From the NCBI GenBank assembly GCA_932294295.1, contig OW028584.1:25015138-25079137 (forward strand): 64,000 nt of DNA. The letters run 5' to 3'. Below, piece after piece: positions 1-11,003 of the stretch. The position numbers and the translations under genes are program-made. The DNA comes from Alitta virens (Eukaryota; Annelida; Polychaeta; Phyllodocida; Nereididae). Below the pieces are notes generated by a model. That model had not been told where the DNA came from, did not search any database, and saw only the letters and a list, made by a program, of their open reading frames with translations. Within the stretch, counting starts at the first letter, position 1; each line of letters opens with the position of its first letter.

Positions 1-676
1 CAATAGACAGCCAGCGAGGCTGAATTTTAATGATATGGGAAAATCTGATGCCATTTTAGCTAGATTACATCAATTGCAGATGTAATTTGTTGAACTTGAT
101 ATCTTTTCTGTGGCTCAAAAAAAATGAAGAGAAATGTAAATGTGTCAACAATGATTAAAAAAATGATTCAGTAAAATATGCCATTGATTTCTCGGCCCTT
201 TTTCTGTGAATTGAAAGGCCATATAATATAACAAGGTTAGGTATGGCATCTCGACAACCGACGTTGCACTCGGCTTCACCTCGTGCAATATCGGTTGTAT
301 CATTGCCATAAAACTGATATTGCACTCGCCACTGTGCAATAATTGTATAATATTGAATTGAAAAAGTTACATCTATATTGGGCAGAAAAATGTCATGGTG
401 GATCCTTATCATATGGCTGTCCAATTAAAAGAATATGCTGGTAGAAACTAGGCTTTCTAGCCATCTGTGACATTTTATTGGAATATAACAAGTGGTGGTT
501 GGCAAGAAGTCCACTATAGTGTTTTATTGGATTCAGAAAGGCTATATTGGACTCTGCTAACACCTAATTCAATTGTAGCTTTTCGTCATCAAATAAAACT
601 ATGTTTGGAACACCTCATCATATACAACTCTATTGGACTCCTTGCCGTGTAATGCACTAGTGTCACTAATCAATAT
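1..676. other. Non-coding flank downstream of the minus-strand PAN gene
   Basis: I see no convincing coding region here. On the minus strand the motif AATAAA (plus-strand TTTATT near 474-479) and another TTTATT near 524 lie about 150-200 bases past the stop codon of the gene ending at 677, so one could serve as its polyadenylation signal. The short open frames show no family signature. Confidence 0.4.
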
Positions 677-2489
677 TTAGTCCGATAAGAAACCTATAGC
701 CCCACCTTCCATTGTTGTTTCATTTAAACCAGCGAAAGCATAAGCCCCACACCCTCCATAGCCTTCAAACACCATATTAATTATGCCTGTGTAACTGTCA
801 GGCAACTTCTCTGATATATTGCTAATAATGGTCATATTACCAAATATGTAATTTGCTATCGGCCATGATTCAAACAGTCGATTAACAAAATTTTGATCCT
901 GACCTTGCCGAAGAATTGTTTCACTGGATCGATCATACATTAAAATGCTACTGAATTTGTTACTGGAACACTGTATAAAATATACCTCAATGCCATTAAC
1001 TTCAATGCCATGGGTTATACCAGGAGTTATATTATTGTATGGAATGAACTGGACATGGATTAATGGTGAGGCTTTAAAAAGAAAGAGTGTTTCCGATTTG
1101 AACGCATTCAGTTGACGCAAGATGGCCCAGCGTTGCTCGCCGTTGTATTTCTGGAGGATGAACAATATTTCTGTAGCTTTTGGATTATAAGCATTGAGGT
1201 CTGAGCTCTTCATCTGTTTCAGTGTTGTTGGATGGATGAACATGCCAGGTCTTCCTTCAAAGTTCCTTGAGCAGTGAACTTTGTCCAATCCTCCAGTAGG
1301 GCTCAGCAAAAGCACTTCCCCTGAGGAGATTGATTGTGAACAACTTCTATGAAACCCTTTTCTCTGCAATTAGATGATCACAATACAATCACACCAAAAA
1401 TTATGTAGATATTTTTTATATGTTTTTTGCATATTAAAACAAGCTGTAACTGCAGAACTTATTAGGTATATTAATACTAAAACAGTATCTGTGACAGTGT
1501 CTGTTACATATTTCTCAACTGTGTAAATGTATCAGTTTATTTTGCAGGGCATGGGAGGAGTGTTGTAAGTCAAAACTGCCTTAACAATTATTAGTTTGAC
1601 AGAATGCTTTAAACTCTCTGATCTCCGATGCATTACAGAAAATGCTAAGTTGTAAGAGCATGTGAATTTCATCTAAGGAGCTTGAGGTAGTCTACAACTG
1701 AGACCCTGGGGAAGTGAAGTATGTCACATTTTCTATTATTCTGTGCATTGTATTGATATAAATTCAAATTTACGTTCAAATTGACTAAAACAATAGATAC
1801 ATTTCTGTTGTAATCTTTCTTTTGAAAGTCCATCAGTTGATCAATTTTTTAATATAATATTTTCTGATCGTCATCTCACCCTCATCATTTTCATGTAACT
1901 GTTAGTCTCAAAATAACTTTGAATTTAGTTCTGAGACCGCCAGTCATCATTATTGTGTAATGTGTTTTTTGTTTATTTGTAATAAAGAGAATCATTAAAA
2001 CTAAAAACAAATGCACGACAATAGCTGGTTGAGTCTTTCAGCTGGTTCATTAGCAAGTTAGTTATACATACTTATCAATTAGTAAGTTATTATCATATTC
2101 ATAATGGTAGTGGTCTTTTCACTTGTATTTATAGTTGATTTAAAGTCATATTCAACTAACTTATGTATTACAAAATGTATAGTCGGCTCACTCACCACAT
2201 ACAATCTTGTGCTGCCATCATTGATTATCTGACGTCTGTGTTCCATTGCTTTATCTTGAAAAGTCATTCGACAAACAAAGTCGTGGCTGACTGAGAATAC
2301 GATGCAGTTCAGCGCATGACACTTCGCTGCACAGTCAAGTCGACTGCGGGTGGTAATTGAAACATCGTGAGTGTCAAAGTTACCTTTAAATTCTGTCACT
2401 GTAAAGTATTGTTGAAAATTGCATGTGCAAAACTCATTGGGAATTAGGAGCCACACAAGAACATATTTGATGCCATATATAAATTCCAT
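677..2489 (-). CDS. Predicted secreted protein: PAN/apple-like module plus unknown conserved C-terminal domain (paralogue A)
   Basis: Two-exon gene read right to left. Exon 1 is 2489-2196 (98 residues) and ends at a GTGAGT donor. Exon 2 starts at 1363 after a TTGCAG acceptor and ends with the stop at 677 (228 residues), so the intron of about 830 bases is phase 0 and the product is about 326 residues. Exon 1 starts with a hydrophobic signal-like segment. It is followed by a cysteine pattern C-x3-C-x4-C-x10-C in SRLDCAAKCHALNCIVFS, typical of PAN/apple modules, which bind proteins or glycans outside the cell. Exon 2 carries motifs LLSPTGGL, NGEQRW and CGAYAFAGLNE, which are shared with the plus-strand gene at 8699-9827; I do not know this domain. 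Length, splice site and order match that paralogue. The pair is head to head about 6.2 kb apart. Secretion and binding are inferred; the C-terminal function is unknown. Confidence 0.72.
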
Positions 2490-3713
2490 ACTTTATCAAA
2501 GTTGTGTCACTAAATCAAATGATGTACCAATTGAGTAAATTGCATTCAGTAGAAATAATAAAATATTTACGGCACCTATATTTCTTATATTTGTTAAATC
2601 AATTATATTTAAAATATCAAAAAGAATATCCGTCATAACTGTTTCTTAATGCACCAGGTAGAGACCGTCTAAAAGTTATCTGTGATCCAAATGATTTTTA
2701 AGTTACTTTTTAGGAGATTAAAATAGCATCAAAGTTTTGCAGGATCGAATAAAAAAAAATCAAGGCATCTGATTCTAAGTCTCTTGTTTAATCTTTATTT
2801 TTATTGTCATAGAAGAAACAAGCTTTTCCAAGAGGCTGAGCAGAATTTTATTTTAAAGCCTCATACGAATCAAAATTGAAGTCGAGTGAAAAGTAGTACC
2901 CTTTGAACGTTACATTTAAAACAGAAACCAAAACTAAAAAAGCCTCTCAAGTACTTAAATTTCTCTCTCACAAAAAAAACCTGTAGTGTAAGTGGTCTAG
3001 AAAGACATAATGACAGAAAATGACACATCACAAGTAAATTGCTAGAATCAATTAATCTGTGCACTTTTCTTGCCAAATCGAACAGAGAGGACTAGACTCC
3101 AAATTATGGCATGAAGAAATTGTGTGACTAACCGCTGCTATGGTGACTGATGGTGTGGGATATATGTATATGTAGGCAGTGGTCCCTGCAAACACGACAA
3201 CTTTTGAACAATACTAGCACTCACTCATTGGGACAATATTTTACAAAAAAAGTTCCAAAACAGATTGTGTAAATGTTGAGACAACTCTGTAGAATATAAT
3301 TTACCTGGTTTAAACCATTTTGATATTGCCGCAAGCATTTCTAGGATCCACACTTTCATATTGTTACATTATGCTCAAATAATATTGCCACAACATAATT
3401 TGAATGATAATGTGGATGTTGTAAAAATATCTTTGCCATATTTGCACATTGCAAGAAGGATTTGATTCACCTTTTTGAAAATGTGTTCTGCCATTATTTC
3501 TATAATGTTTTGTTATAATGTGATTAATGATGTTGCTGCAATTATTTCTAGGTCTACACTATCATAATGTTACATGATGCTCAAATAATAATAGTTAATC
3601 ATTTAATGTTATGGTCACAATGTTTTCAAAACCTTCTGACAGTAATTTTAATGTTATTGCACCATTGGTAATTTATGTAGGCACATACTCCACTTCCACT
3701 CTTCTTTCCTGAG
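2490..3713. other. Intergenic DNA, no recognised feature
   Basis: This AT-rich stretch lies upstream of the minus-strand PAN gene and should hold its promoter, but I see no distinctive core element. The short open frames have no recognisable motif. Phrases such as ATTGCCACAACAT and ATGTTACATTATGCTCAAATAAT recur in degenerate form between about 3320 and 3610, which hints at an old local duplication. Confidence 0.3.
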
Positions 3714-3995
3714 TCATCTCTTCTGTCTGATCAAGGTGAAGCCATCGATGGTGTAGGCTGAGTCTGGATCCTTGTCTCCTTGCAACCAGGTCTCTGTGAG
3801 GCAGATCATGGAAGACTCACGATATGCATAATTCCATCTTGTGAGTGCAGACAGTTCATCTATGTCATTACGTAAACTTCGTACATAACCACTCACAAAC
3901 ATTGGGACAGGCACTCTTGATCCATGTTTTCTGCATCGTACACCTACTCCAAGCAGAAAGGCTAACAAAACGTAAATACAGCATTTCCAGAGCAT
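3714..3995 (-). pseudogene. LINE endonuclease fragment
   Basis: The minus-strand frame contains VRSLRNDIDELSAL, ICLTETWLQ and DGFTLIRQ. This order is typical of the start of the apurinic-like endonuclease domain of non-LTR retrotransposons: the Asn-containing first strand, then the catalytic Glu in the TETWL motif. Only the first 60-70 residues of that domain are visible. No reverse transcriptase follows on the minus strand, so this is a truncated relic. The hydrophobic N-terminal part of the open frame (MLWKCCIYVLLAFLL) may be unrelated readthrough. The clade cannot be assigned with confidence; CR1/L2-like elements are the nearest match from memory. Confidence 0.6.
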
Positions 3996-4398
3996 CTAGG
4001 GTCAGTCATAAAAGTGACACAGTGATGATCAGGCAATCTGCAGATCAATTTACAAAGAAATAAGCAATAAAATACGGAGTGACTGCAGTACAGGTCACTA
4101 GATACACAAAAAACAATATGCAGCTCAGCGTTTTTGAAACAAACAGGACACCTGCTACTGAGATGTTCCAATGTTTTTAAAGAAATATATCAGCCGAATT
4201 TAATTGCAATAACATAACACAACAGTCTGAAGTTATTCAATGAAAATTAGTTATTTTAATTTCATTACATACATTCAGCATTATAAGGTATATTTATTCT
4301 CCCAATGTTATTATAGCTTATTGATACATATCATGGTATGCATCTTATCGGTTTTACCGTTTCTTGATATGTGCCATATTGTTTTAAATTTTGTTTTA

Positions 4399-4863
4399 AA
4401 TACTAGCTAATTTTCAAAATTAGGGAAAAAGAGGGAAAATTCTTACTTTTTCAAACCTCCATACCAAAAACACCAGGTTTGTTTTTTTCCCAACAATTAT
4501 CATTTAGACCGCCATTGTCAGGCTGCCATGTAGTACCTAATGTTCTGGATTGTATGTAGGTTTTACACCAACTACAAGTTGTTTCCATTTCCAAAACAGT
4601 CTGCATACTTTGTAGAAGCTGTGATCCTTGTCATAAGTACAGCCAGATATAACTTAACAGGTGGGCCCGGCTGGTGGGGGTGTCGATAAGAGTTTACTTT
4701 CGATAAATTAATAATATCAAGTTTGAAAATTGAAAATACTGTACTTTAGAAATGTTACTGACAAAAGCTAATTTATGTAGGGTGAATGGTGTTTTTGGTA
4801 TGGAGGTTTGAAAAAGTAAGAATTTTCCCTCTTTTCCCCTAATTTTGAACATTTGCTAGTATT
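4399..4863. mobile_element. MITE with 76-bp terminal inverted repeats and TA target duplication
   Basis: The left arm (4399-4474) and right arm (4788-4863) are near-perfect reverse complements. Both begin AATACTAGC, and their core includes GGGAAAATTCTTACTTTTTC. The dinucleotide TA flanks both ends (4397-4398 and 4864-4865), as expected for Tc1/mariner-superfamily insertion. The 313-bp middle has no coding frame, so the element is non-autonomous. It abuts the dimeric repeat that begins near 4866. Confidence 0.75.
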
Positions 4864-4865
4864 TA

Positions 4866-5265
4866 CAGCCATGAGCGCCCCCAAAAGGCACCTCTGCACT
4901 ATTTTAGACATATTGTGACAACGTTTTAAGTATGTAGGTGCAGTAGTGTCAAAGTTCTGCTTCGGAAATAAAATACTTTCTTTTTTTTCTATTTTTTTCT
5001 AATTTTGTAAAACATAGCTAATATATATTAGTGTGACTATCAAAAGGCACCACTAGGCTAACAGAGTGTTACTGTATGAGCTTTCACTGGGGTAAGTGCA
5101 TAAGTGTTAAAGTTCAGCTCTGGAAACGACAGTGTGGGTTAGACTTCTGCTCTGGAAATGAAAGTGTAACACCCACCCTCCTGCTTGTCGGACGCACACT
5201 GAACAGTTTTAATGATGCCTGTGTGCTTTGTGGGATTCGCTGAGGGTTTTGCTGCAGTGCTGCCC
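4866..5265 (+). repeat. Interspersed dimeric repeat, copy A
   Basis: This roughly 400-bp repeat has two diverged subunits. Each starts with a CAAAAGGCACC-type block and ends with a motif like AAAGTTCWGCTCTGGAAA (near 4877-4975 and 5040-5130). A third TCTGCTCTGGAAATGAAAGT block follows. The same family recurs inverted at 23925-24195 and in the same orientation at 25545-25830. It has no coding capacity or tRNA-like head. It may be a SINE body, a solo LTR or a non-autonomous DNA element. Confidence 0.65.
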
Positions 5266-5956
5266 ATGTAAAGAGAATTATTTATCAATTAAGGGGCCTA
5301 TGTTCATTTATAGGTTCCATACAGGACAACTATTTCTTTTAGATATTATTTGGAATCGATTAAAAAGATCTCTTTTCAATAATTTATTGCATGTAAAAGA
5401 AAGTTAGTTAAATTAGGTTTTTAAATTTATCTTTTATCTCAGAGTGACAGTTATTGTTCATCCTTTTCAACTTTTTTTCTTCAGATATTCAATTTTATTA
5501 ATTATATGCTTCATTTAGTTCTTGCAGGTCATAATGTACTCTAATATCAGATATTCATGCCCCAGGCTACTTCCAAATACTGTTGAGAAGAATAAGAAGT
5601 GTTCATCTTATTTCTGTTTGTTCGCTGACTGAGATATTGAAGGTTATTTTAAAAGGTATTGTATGATCTACATAATGGGGAGTAAGGTAAGGATAATATA
5701 AAGTTTTGACATAGATACTTTTTGATCATTCAATATATACATGAATATATATATATATACAGTTACACCAAAATTGTTCGCGTACTTCTGACAAAATTAC
5801 TTTCAATAACTTGTAAACCACCATGGTGCACATGACTAAAACGGGGTTCTAAACAGATGTGTTATATATCATCATGTCATGTAGGTCTTAATTTTTTCTA
5901 ATACGTTAGTTCAGTGTTACTGGACTATCCCATCTAGGATGTTTTTGGTAAAACCC
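5266..5956. other. AT-rich intergenic DNA with a short TA microsatellite
   Basis: No coding or repeat structure was seen apart from an alternating TA run near 5746-5759. Confidence 0.3.
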
Positions 5957-6404
5957 CGTTCCCACCTTGCCGAACTGCTTGCCAAACTCCCACGAACTAG
6001 GAGTTCGTCAAAAAGTTCGTTAGACATCGATCGTAAAAGGTCGTAGTTAATCGCCAGAGTTAGTCACAGTTCTTCACAGTTCTTCACAGTTCCTGGAAGG
6101 CTACACACTATTTTTGGACATGTTCAAAATCATCGTAGCCATCTACGAACTAAAACAAGTTGTAGCATGTCAGAGATGGGTTCGTAATAGTTCGTAGGAG
6201 TTCGTAGATAGTTCCTCAATGGTCGTAAGTGATCGTGTAAGTTAGTAGAAATTCGTACAAGTTAGAGATGCGTCGTAGGAGCTCCTATTGAGATCGTAGC
6301 TGATCCTAACAGTTCGCCGCAACTCCAGAAAAAAGATCGCGGAAATTAGAAGATTATGCAAATTGATAATCCACTCTTCGTAGCAGTTCTTCTAAGTGGG
6401 AACG
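5957..6404. mobile_element. TIR element filled with degenerate GTTCGTAG repeats
   Basis: The ends are inverted copies of CGTTCCCACYTWGMMGAACTGCT (5957-5979 and 6382-6404, with about four mismatches). The roughly 400-bp interior is unusually rich in TTCGTAG and TCGTAG words. I count more than a dozen on the plus strand between 6000 and 6385, plus TACGAAC on the other strand near 6143. Their spacing is irregular at about 10-30 bases. This resembles subterminal transposase-binding repeats in non-autonomous DNA elements. I could not fix the target-site duplication, so the superfamily is open. There is no coding frame. Confidence 0.65.
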
Positions 6405-7573
6405 AAACTAAATTATTAGTCATTAATGTTAGCTGTGGCCAAATTACTCCAGTTTACGGTAAAATAAGGTTATTATCAATAAATTGATATATTATAGTGG
6501 AGCATGCATGTTAGCTGTCGCTAAAAATAAAGTGCCTCAGTCTGCCTGGGCTAAATATGAACTCTGCTGACATTTTAATTTGAAATGGAACAAATTTACC
6601 TGGCACTGAAGTAGTCCTACATGTTACACATCAATAAAAAATATTGTGTATAAAACAAATGCTCAGGCATTCTAAAGATTTTCAGTGCTCTACCTTTTAT
6701 AACAGAATCATTCTAACTATCTGCAGTATCCTAGACACTGTCAAATTGCCTGAAAAGTTAGCTGTTTCAAATTAACTTCCAGATCAAAAGTATCATTACT
6801 GTAAAAACGTATTGCAAATTTAACCTGGAGAATTTTCTCGCATGAATTTGTCGATAAATAAGTGCATTTCTAGATTTCTTTGTAAGGCATCTTCACAAGT
6901 TTTGTAGTTAAAAAAAATGAATTTCTGGTCTCGATTTATTTTCTATCAATATAAAATCACTCATCATTAAATTAAGCATAAACATATATACAATAAAAAG
7001 ATACGAAATGAGATCCACAGAATACCATTAACCATGCAGCTTAAAAATGAATCTTGTTAAAATTGTCGTGGTGTAAATAAGCTGAATGTTGTAGTCCCTG
7101 ATCTGTTCTGTCAAAACAGATTTGGGGAGGATTATGGTTTTTCCTTTTATTTCCCAATTAATTTCAGCCATTTGGAAGTTAAAATTTTTAAAATCAGATG
7201 AAAATTAACAAAGTTATTGGAGAAAATGTACATGACTGTGTCAGTTTGTGTCCGATTTCAAATTTAAACTTTGTTATATGCATAAATTATTTAACTTATG
7301 ATATAGGTTTGTATTAATCTGTCACACCAACTGTAGTCGTGCCGGCATTTTAACAGCCGTATGGGTTTCGTCCCTAATTGGAAATAGCAACATCTTGAGC
7401 TTCCTTATTTGGGCATTACATGAACGTCATTCCGTGTGGTATAAAATGGGGACACCCAGCCCGTATCACCCACTATTTCACATGATAATTCTGCAATTGG
7501 GGAATAAAATAAAATATTGGTTATGTATATTCATAGGGAGACCAACACCTAGATCCAATTTTTATGCATTGTA
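6405..7573. other. Intergenic DNA, no recognised feature
   Basis: I see no coding region, RNA gene or clear repeat here. The sequence is AT-rich and of low information. Confidence 0.3.
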
Positions 7574-8508
7574 CAGGGTGCGGCCTAAAAACTTGCACTG
7601 GGCTTCTCCTCTTTGGGAATAGCTCTAGGTTACTCAAATGCTTATGAGGTCTTTTAAAGTTTTGCCACATTTAGTCAGGGGTATAAGCAATTGGTCATTG
7701 TGATATTTTTGATCTTGTTATGTCAGACAATATCAGTGTCTGAATTATTGAGAGGGTGCATGCTGCAGGGCTTGTTCTGAGAGACACATGTCACAGAAGT
7801 TAGACTTCTGTCAGCTTGCATGGTGTCTCTAGTTGAAGAAAAGTTTACAAATTAGAGATTTTCTAGTTAATACACCTCTGAAGCCACCGAAAATATAATA
7901 TTTGCAGAGAATCCTCCTTCAGTGTTTTCTATACATGCATATGTATATTATGGTATTAGATGATAAGAAGGTTGGTTTCAGTTTTGATCCAGCAAGGTCA
8001 TAAAGTTAAAACAGAGATATATAATGGTATTCCAGAAGGAAATTTTGAATCTACAACTAATCTGGAAAAAATCACATGATTTTCAGGAAGATGGGCCAGT
8101 TAATAAGACAGAAAAGACAGAAATTGATCAGAAACCAAAATGGCTCTTTCCACCTCAAGGGTGTCAATGGTCTACCTTCTAATTAAAAATGCATCTATTT
8201 GTCCTGTTTTTGGTGGCAAAGGTCAACAAAGGTGACTGTAACACATCTGTATAGTGACATAATCTAGTGCTTGTATAGCAAAGGCCGAGGTGAAAATGAC
8301 CCGAAGGTGTGATAAGTGTGCATGTGCTATATTTGGATCCATATTATCAATAATTCCTGAGGAAACAATAAAATATATTAATAAAGATAATGTAGGACTA
8401 TAATTACTTTCGTGTGTATGACTGCAGTTGCATGTGATGATTATCACCTGAGATAATAACAGAAGAGGTAGCAGTAGCTGCTGGTGCAAGTTTTTATGCC
8501 GCACCCCG
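7574..8508. mobile_element. Tc1/mariner-like non-autonomous element, 935 bp
   Basis: The terminal inverted repeats read CRGGGTGCGGCMTAAAAACT followed by TGCAC at 7574-7601 and, inverted, at 8481-8508, with only a few mismatches. TA flanks the element on both sides (7572-7573 and 8509-8510). A CAGGGTG-type end plus TA duplication is typical of Tc1/mariner relatives. No transposase frame was found inside. It lies just upstream of the plus-strand PAN gene. Confidence 0.7.
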
Positions 8509-8660
8509 TATGAACGTAACAAATATTTTTCGTGTAGGTGAATAAACTTTCTTCAATCTTGAATCTAATTGTTTTGTGTGATGTCATTTTCTTGGATTTT
8601 TTCAGTTTCTAAACATCCATTTGATAAAAATACCATCCTGGTAACTCGTTGACACTGGAA

Positions 8661-8680
8661 TATATATATTATATTATACA
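8661..8680 (+). promoter_or_regulatory. Possible TATA-rich core promoter of paralogue B
   Basis: A TATATATATTATATTATA tract ends about 18 bases before the start codon at 8699. The position is plausible for a core promoter only if the 5' UTR is very short. In such AT-rich DNA it could be chance. Confidence 0.2.
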
Positions 8681-8698
8681 ACTACAATAAGATACAGA

Positions 8699-9827
8699 AT
8701 GAAATTTACTCTTCATCTATATTTGGCTGTACAAATATTAATTATGATGTGGGGCGTCTGTGCTGAAAGCTACATCTTGTCTCCTTTCAAAGGAACCATC
8801 AATGCTCATGATGTGTCAATACCAGCAAGAAGTCGACTTCATTGTGCAGCTAAGTGTCATGAATTGAATTGCATTGCATTTTCCGTCAGTCAAGATCTTG
8901 TTTGTCAAATCACATTGAAACAGAAGGTCATGGAAACGAGACACCATGTTATTGCAGATGGGGTTACAAGGTTATATGTGGTAAGTGAACTAATGTAGTG
9001 TTACAAACAATCTTTATTTAGCTGTTAATGCAAGTTACAATGGTAATTTTAATTTTAGTCCATTGTGACAATTAATGTTGAGTTTGACTATTATTCTGCT
9101 TCTATGAATATTCTGTTTAAGCAATGCATCTTTCCATTCATACTAGGTTAAAGAAATGGAAAGAAGTTGTCCAGATGTGATGGGAACTAAGGAAGTCATC
9201 CTGCTGAGTCCAGCTGGTGGATTAGACAGAGTTTACTGCAGCAAAGGATTCGCCGGGAAGACTGCGATGATATTGCATCCGAACACTTGGAAATCCATGG
9301 GAACATCTGACATAACGGGGTACAACCAAAGCCCCACAGAGGTGCTATTTTTCTTGCTAAAAACTGATGGAGAGCAAAGGTGGGGAGTGGTTGAGCAATT
9401 AGCTGCCTTTCAACCTCAGTTGCTGCAAATAGGGAAAGGTATGGGAAGTTTAGATGTGTCTTTTGTTCCCACCATTGACATAGTTGATGGTATGATCCAT
9501 GGAATGCGTGTCAATGGTGATGTGGTGTCTTTTATACAATGCACCCCTGCAACCTGGTTCTCGCTTAAGAGAAGTAGAGTAACCCTCTACACACAATCAT
9601 CGATATTGCTGAGTTATGATTCGTCAAATCCATTTCTATCTTCGCCACTGGCGAATGACATTTTTGGCAAAATGAATCTGATCTCAAACAACTCCAAGCA
9701 GGTGCCTCACACATACTTTGGCATAGCAAGAATTGCGTTTGGTATCAAAAATGAATGTGGTGTCTACGCTTATGCTGGTCTTGACGGAGTCATGCAAGGA
9801 GGTGCTTTTGGATTTTACGTTAACTGA
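8699..9827 (+). CDS. Predicted secreted protein: PAN/apple-like module plus unknown conserved C-terminal domain (paralogue B)
   Basis: Exon 1 is 8699-8980 (94 residues) and ends at a GTAAGT donor. Exon 2 is 9147-9827 (226 residues plus stop) after a TACTAG acceptor; the phase-0 intron is 166 bases and the product about 320 residues. Residues 1-22 form a signal peptide (MKFTLHLYLAVQILIMMWGV, then CA). Cys49, Cys53, Cys58 and Cys69 follow the C-x3-C-x4-C-x10-C spacing of a PAN/apple-like module, and the rest of exon 1 leads to TRLYV at the splice. Exon 2 encodes an unrecognised domain with VILLSPAGGLDRVYCS, GEQRWGVV, MIHGMRVNG and ECGVYAYAGLDGVMQGGAFG. The minus-strand gene at 677-2489 shares all these blocks and the splice position, so both are likely active members of one family. 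AATAAA at 10011-10016 is a plausible polyadenylation signal. Extracellular adhesion or recognition is inferred from PAN modules only. Confidence 0.78.
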
Positions 9828-10808
9828 GCCTGATTCGAGACCATTATGCTGATTTATGGGAATTTTAATTGGTCATGATATTGAATGCAGAGCAGCAAAC
9901 TCCAATTACCACTCTGTGTTTGATAGATACGACTAAATATCTAATAATGCTATGTCGATAAATATTTTTGATATGTGATATATGGTATATTACAGACAAA
10001 AAAGAAAAGAAATAAAAATATCTCAGCATGCTGGCCTGTCTTCTTCTTTTTTATGTGAAAATATCTTATGTGCTTTGAAAAAACTCAAATTTGACAAATA
10101 CCAGTTTGATTAAAGAGAATTAAGAGCTGCAATTCAATTCGCTTTAGCAATATTTCTTAGATATCACAATTTTAATGCTCTCTGGCACAACTCTTTAAAT
10201 GAGCTATACAGTAAACATTCGAGAAAAATAATTGTCTACTTCATGCCAAATTGATTATTTTTGCTTCGTATAATAAATTCTGGGTGAATCCTATCCATGT
10301 TATTAGCAATTAAATTATGGCAAGGAAGTCGCAAGATGTTTGGAGAATAATAAAATGTCTAAAAAAGTCTAAAAAGAAAGCAGTATGAAGCTATGGTTTT
10401 TATTAACAATATGTGTACAATAAAATTAGTTATATATATATATGCGTGTTTAAAAAAAAATCCCAGAATACAACCAGGGTCATCCTGTGAAAAGCTCATT
10501 CCTGATAAACGTCTAGTCAAAGTCAGGATCTGTGAAAAATGTATATTCTATCATGGTACTTGCCTCAATGATAGCCCCACAGCTCAACTGCATGACTTAC
10601 ACGTACATGGCTAAGAATCTGAAACACTGCAAGCAATGGTCCCCGCATGACCCTCTCAGATTTATTTTATAATTTGCATACTTAAACATCATATGAGATG
10701 ATCGTATGTGAAATTTGAAATGGCTGTCACTAAAATTTATGATCCTTTGAAATTTGAGAAAAGCAATTAAAAACCAAATTTTGAATATTTCCTGAATGGC
10801 TAAAGACC
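9828..10808. other. 3' flank of paralogue B and intergenic DNA
   Basis: This holds the probable 3' UTR of the PAN gene with AATAAA at 10011-10016, then AT-rich DNA including a TA microsatellite near 10431-10443. No further gene is supported. Confidence 0.35.
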
Positions 10809-11003
10809 CAGATAGATAGATAGATAGATAGATAAGTTCTTGCCGCTATCGAGGGTTGATTGATGAGGTGAGAGAGGAGGAATCCACCCATGTTACACAT
10901 TTACCCCATGGGTGGGATCTTTTACTTGCCTCAGCATAGACACTGAGTACAACGGACCGCCAATTTGACGTCTCATCCAAACGACAGGAGACCCAGAGCT
11001 AGA
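10809..11003 (-). mobile_element. SINE, 5'-truncated, minus strand
   Basis: Read on the minus strand, it contains GGATGAGACGTCAAATTGG, then ACTCAGTGTCTATGCTGAG, GTAAAAGATCCCACCCATG and a closing run of GATA units (plus-strand 10811-10833). The plus-strand copy at 30705-31000 shares these blocks. The GATGAGACGTYAAA and GTAAAAGATCCCA blocks resemble the conserved central domains of V/Nin-type SINE superfamilies. The tRNA-like head is missing in this copy, which suggests 5' truncation. Confidence 0.75.
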
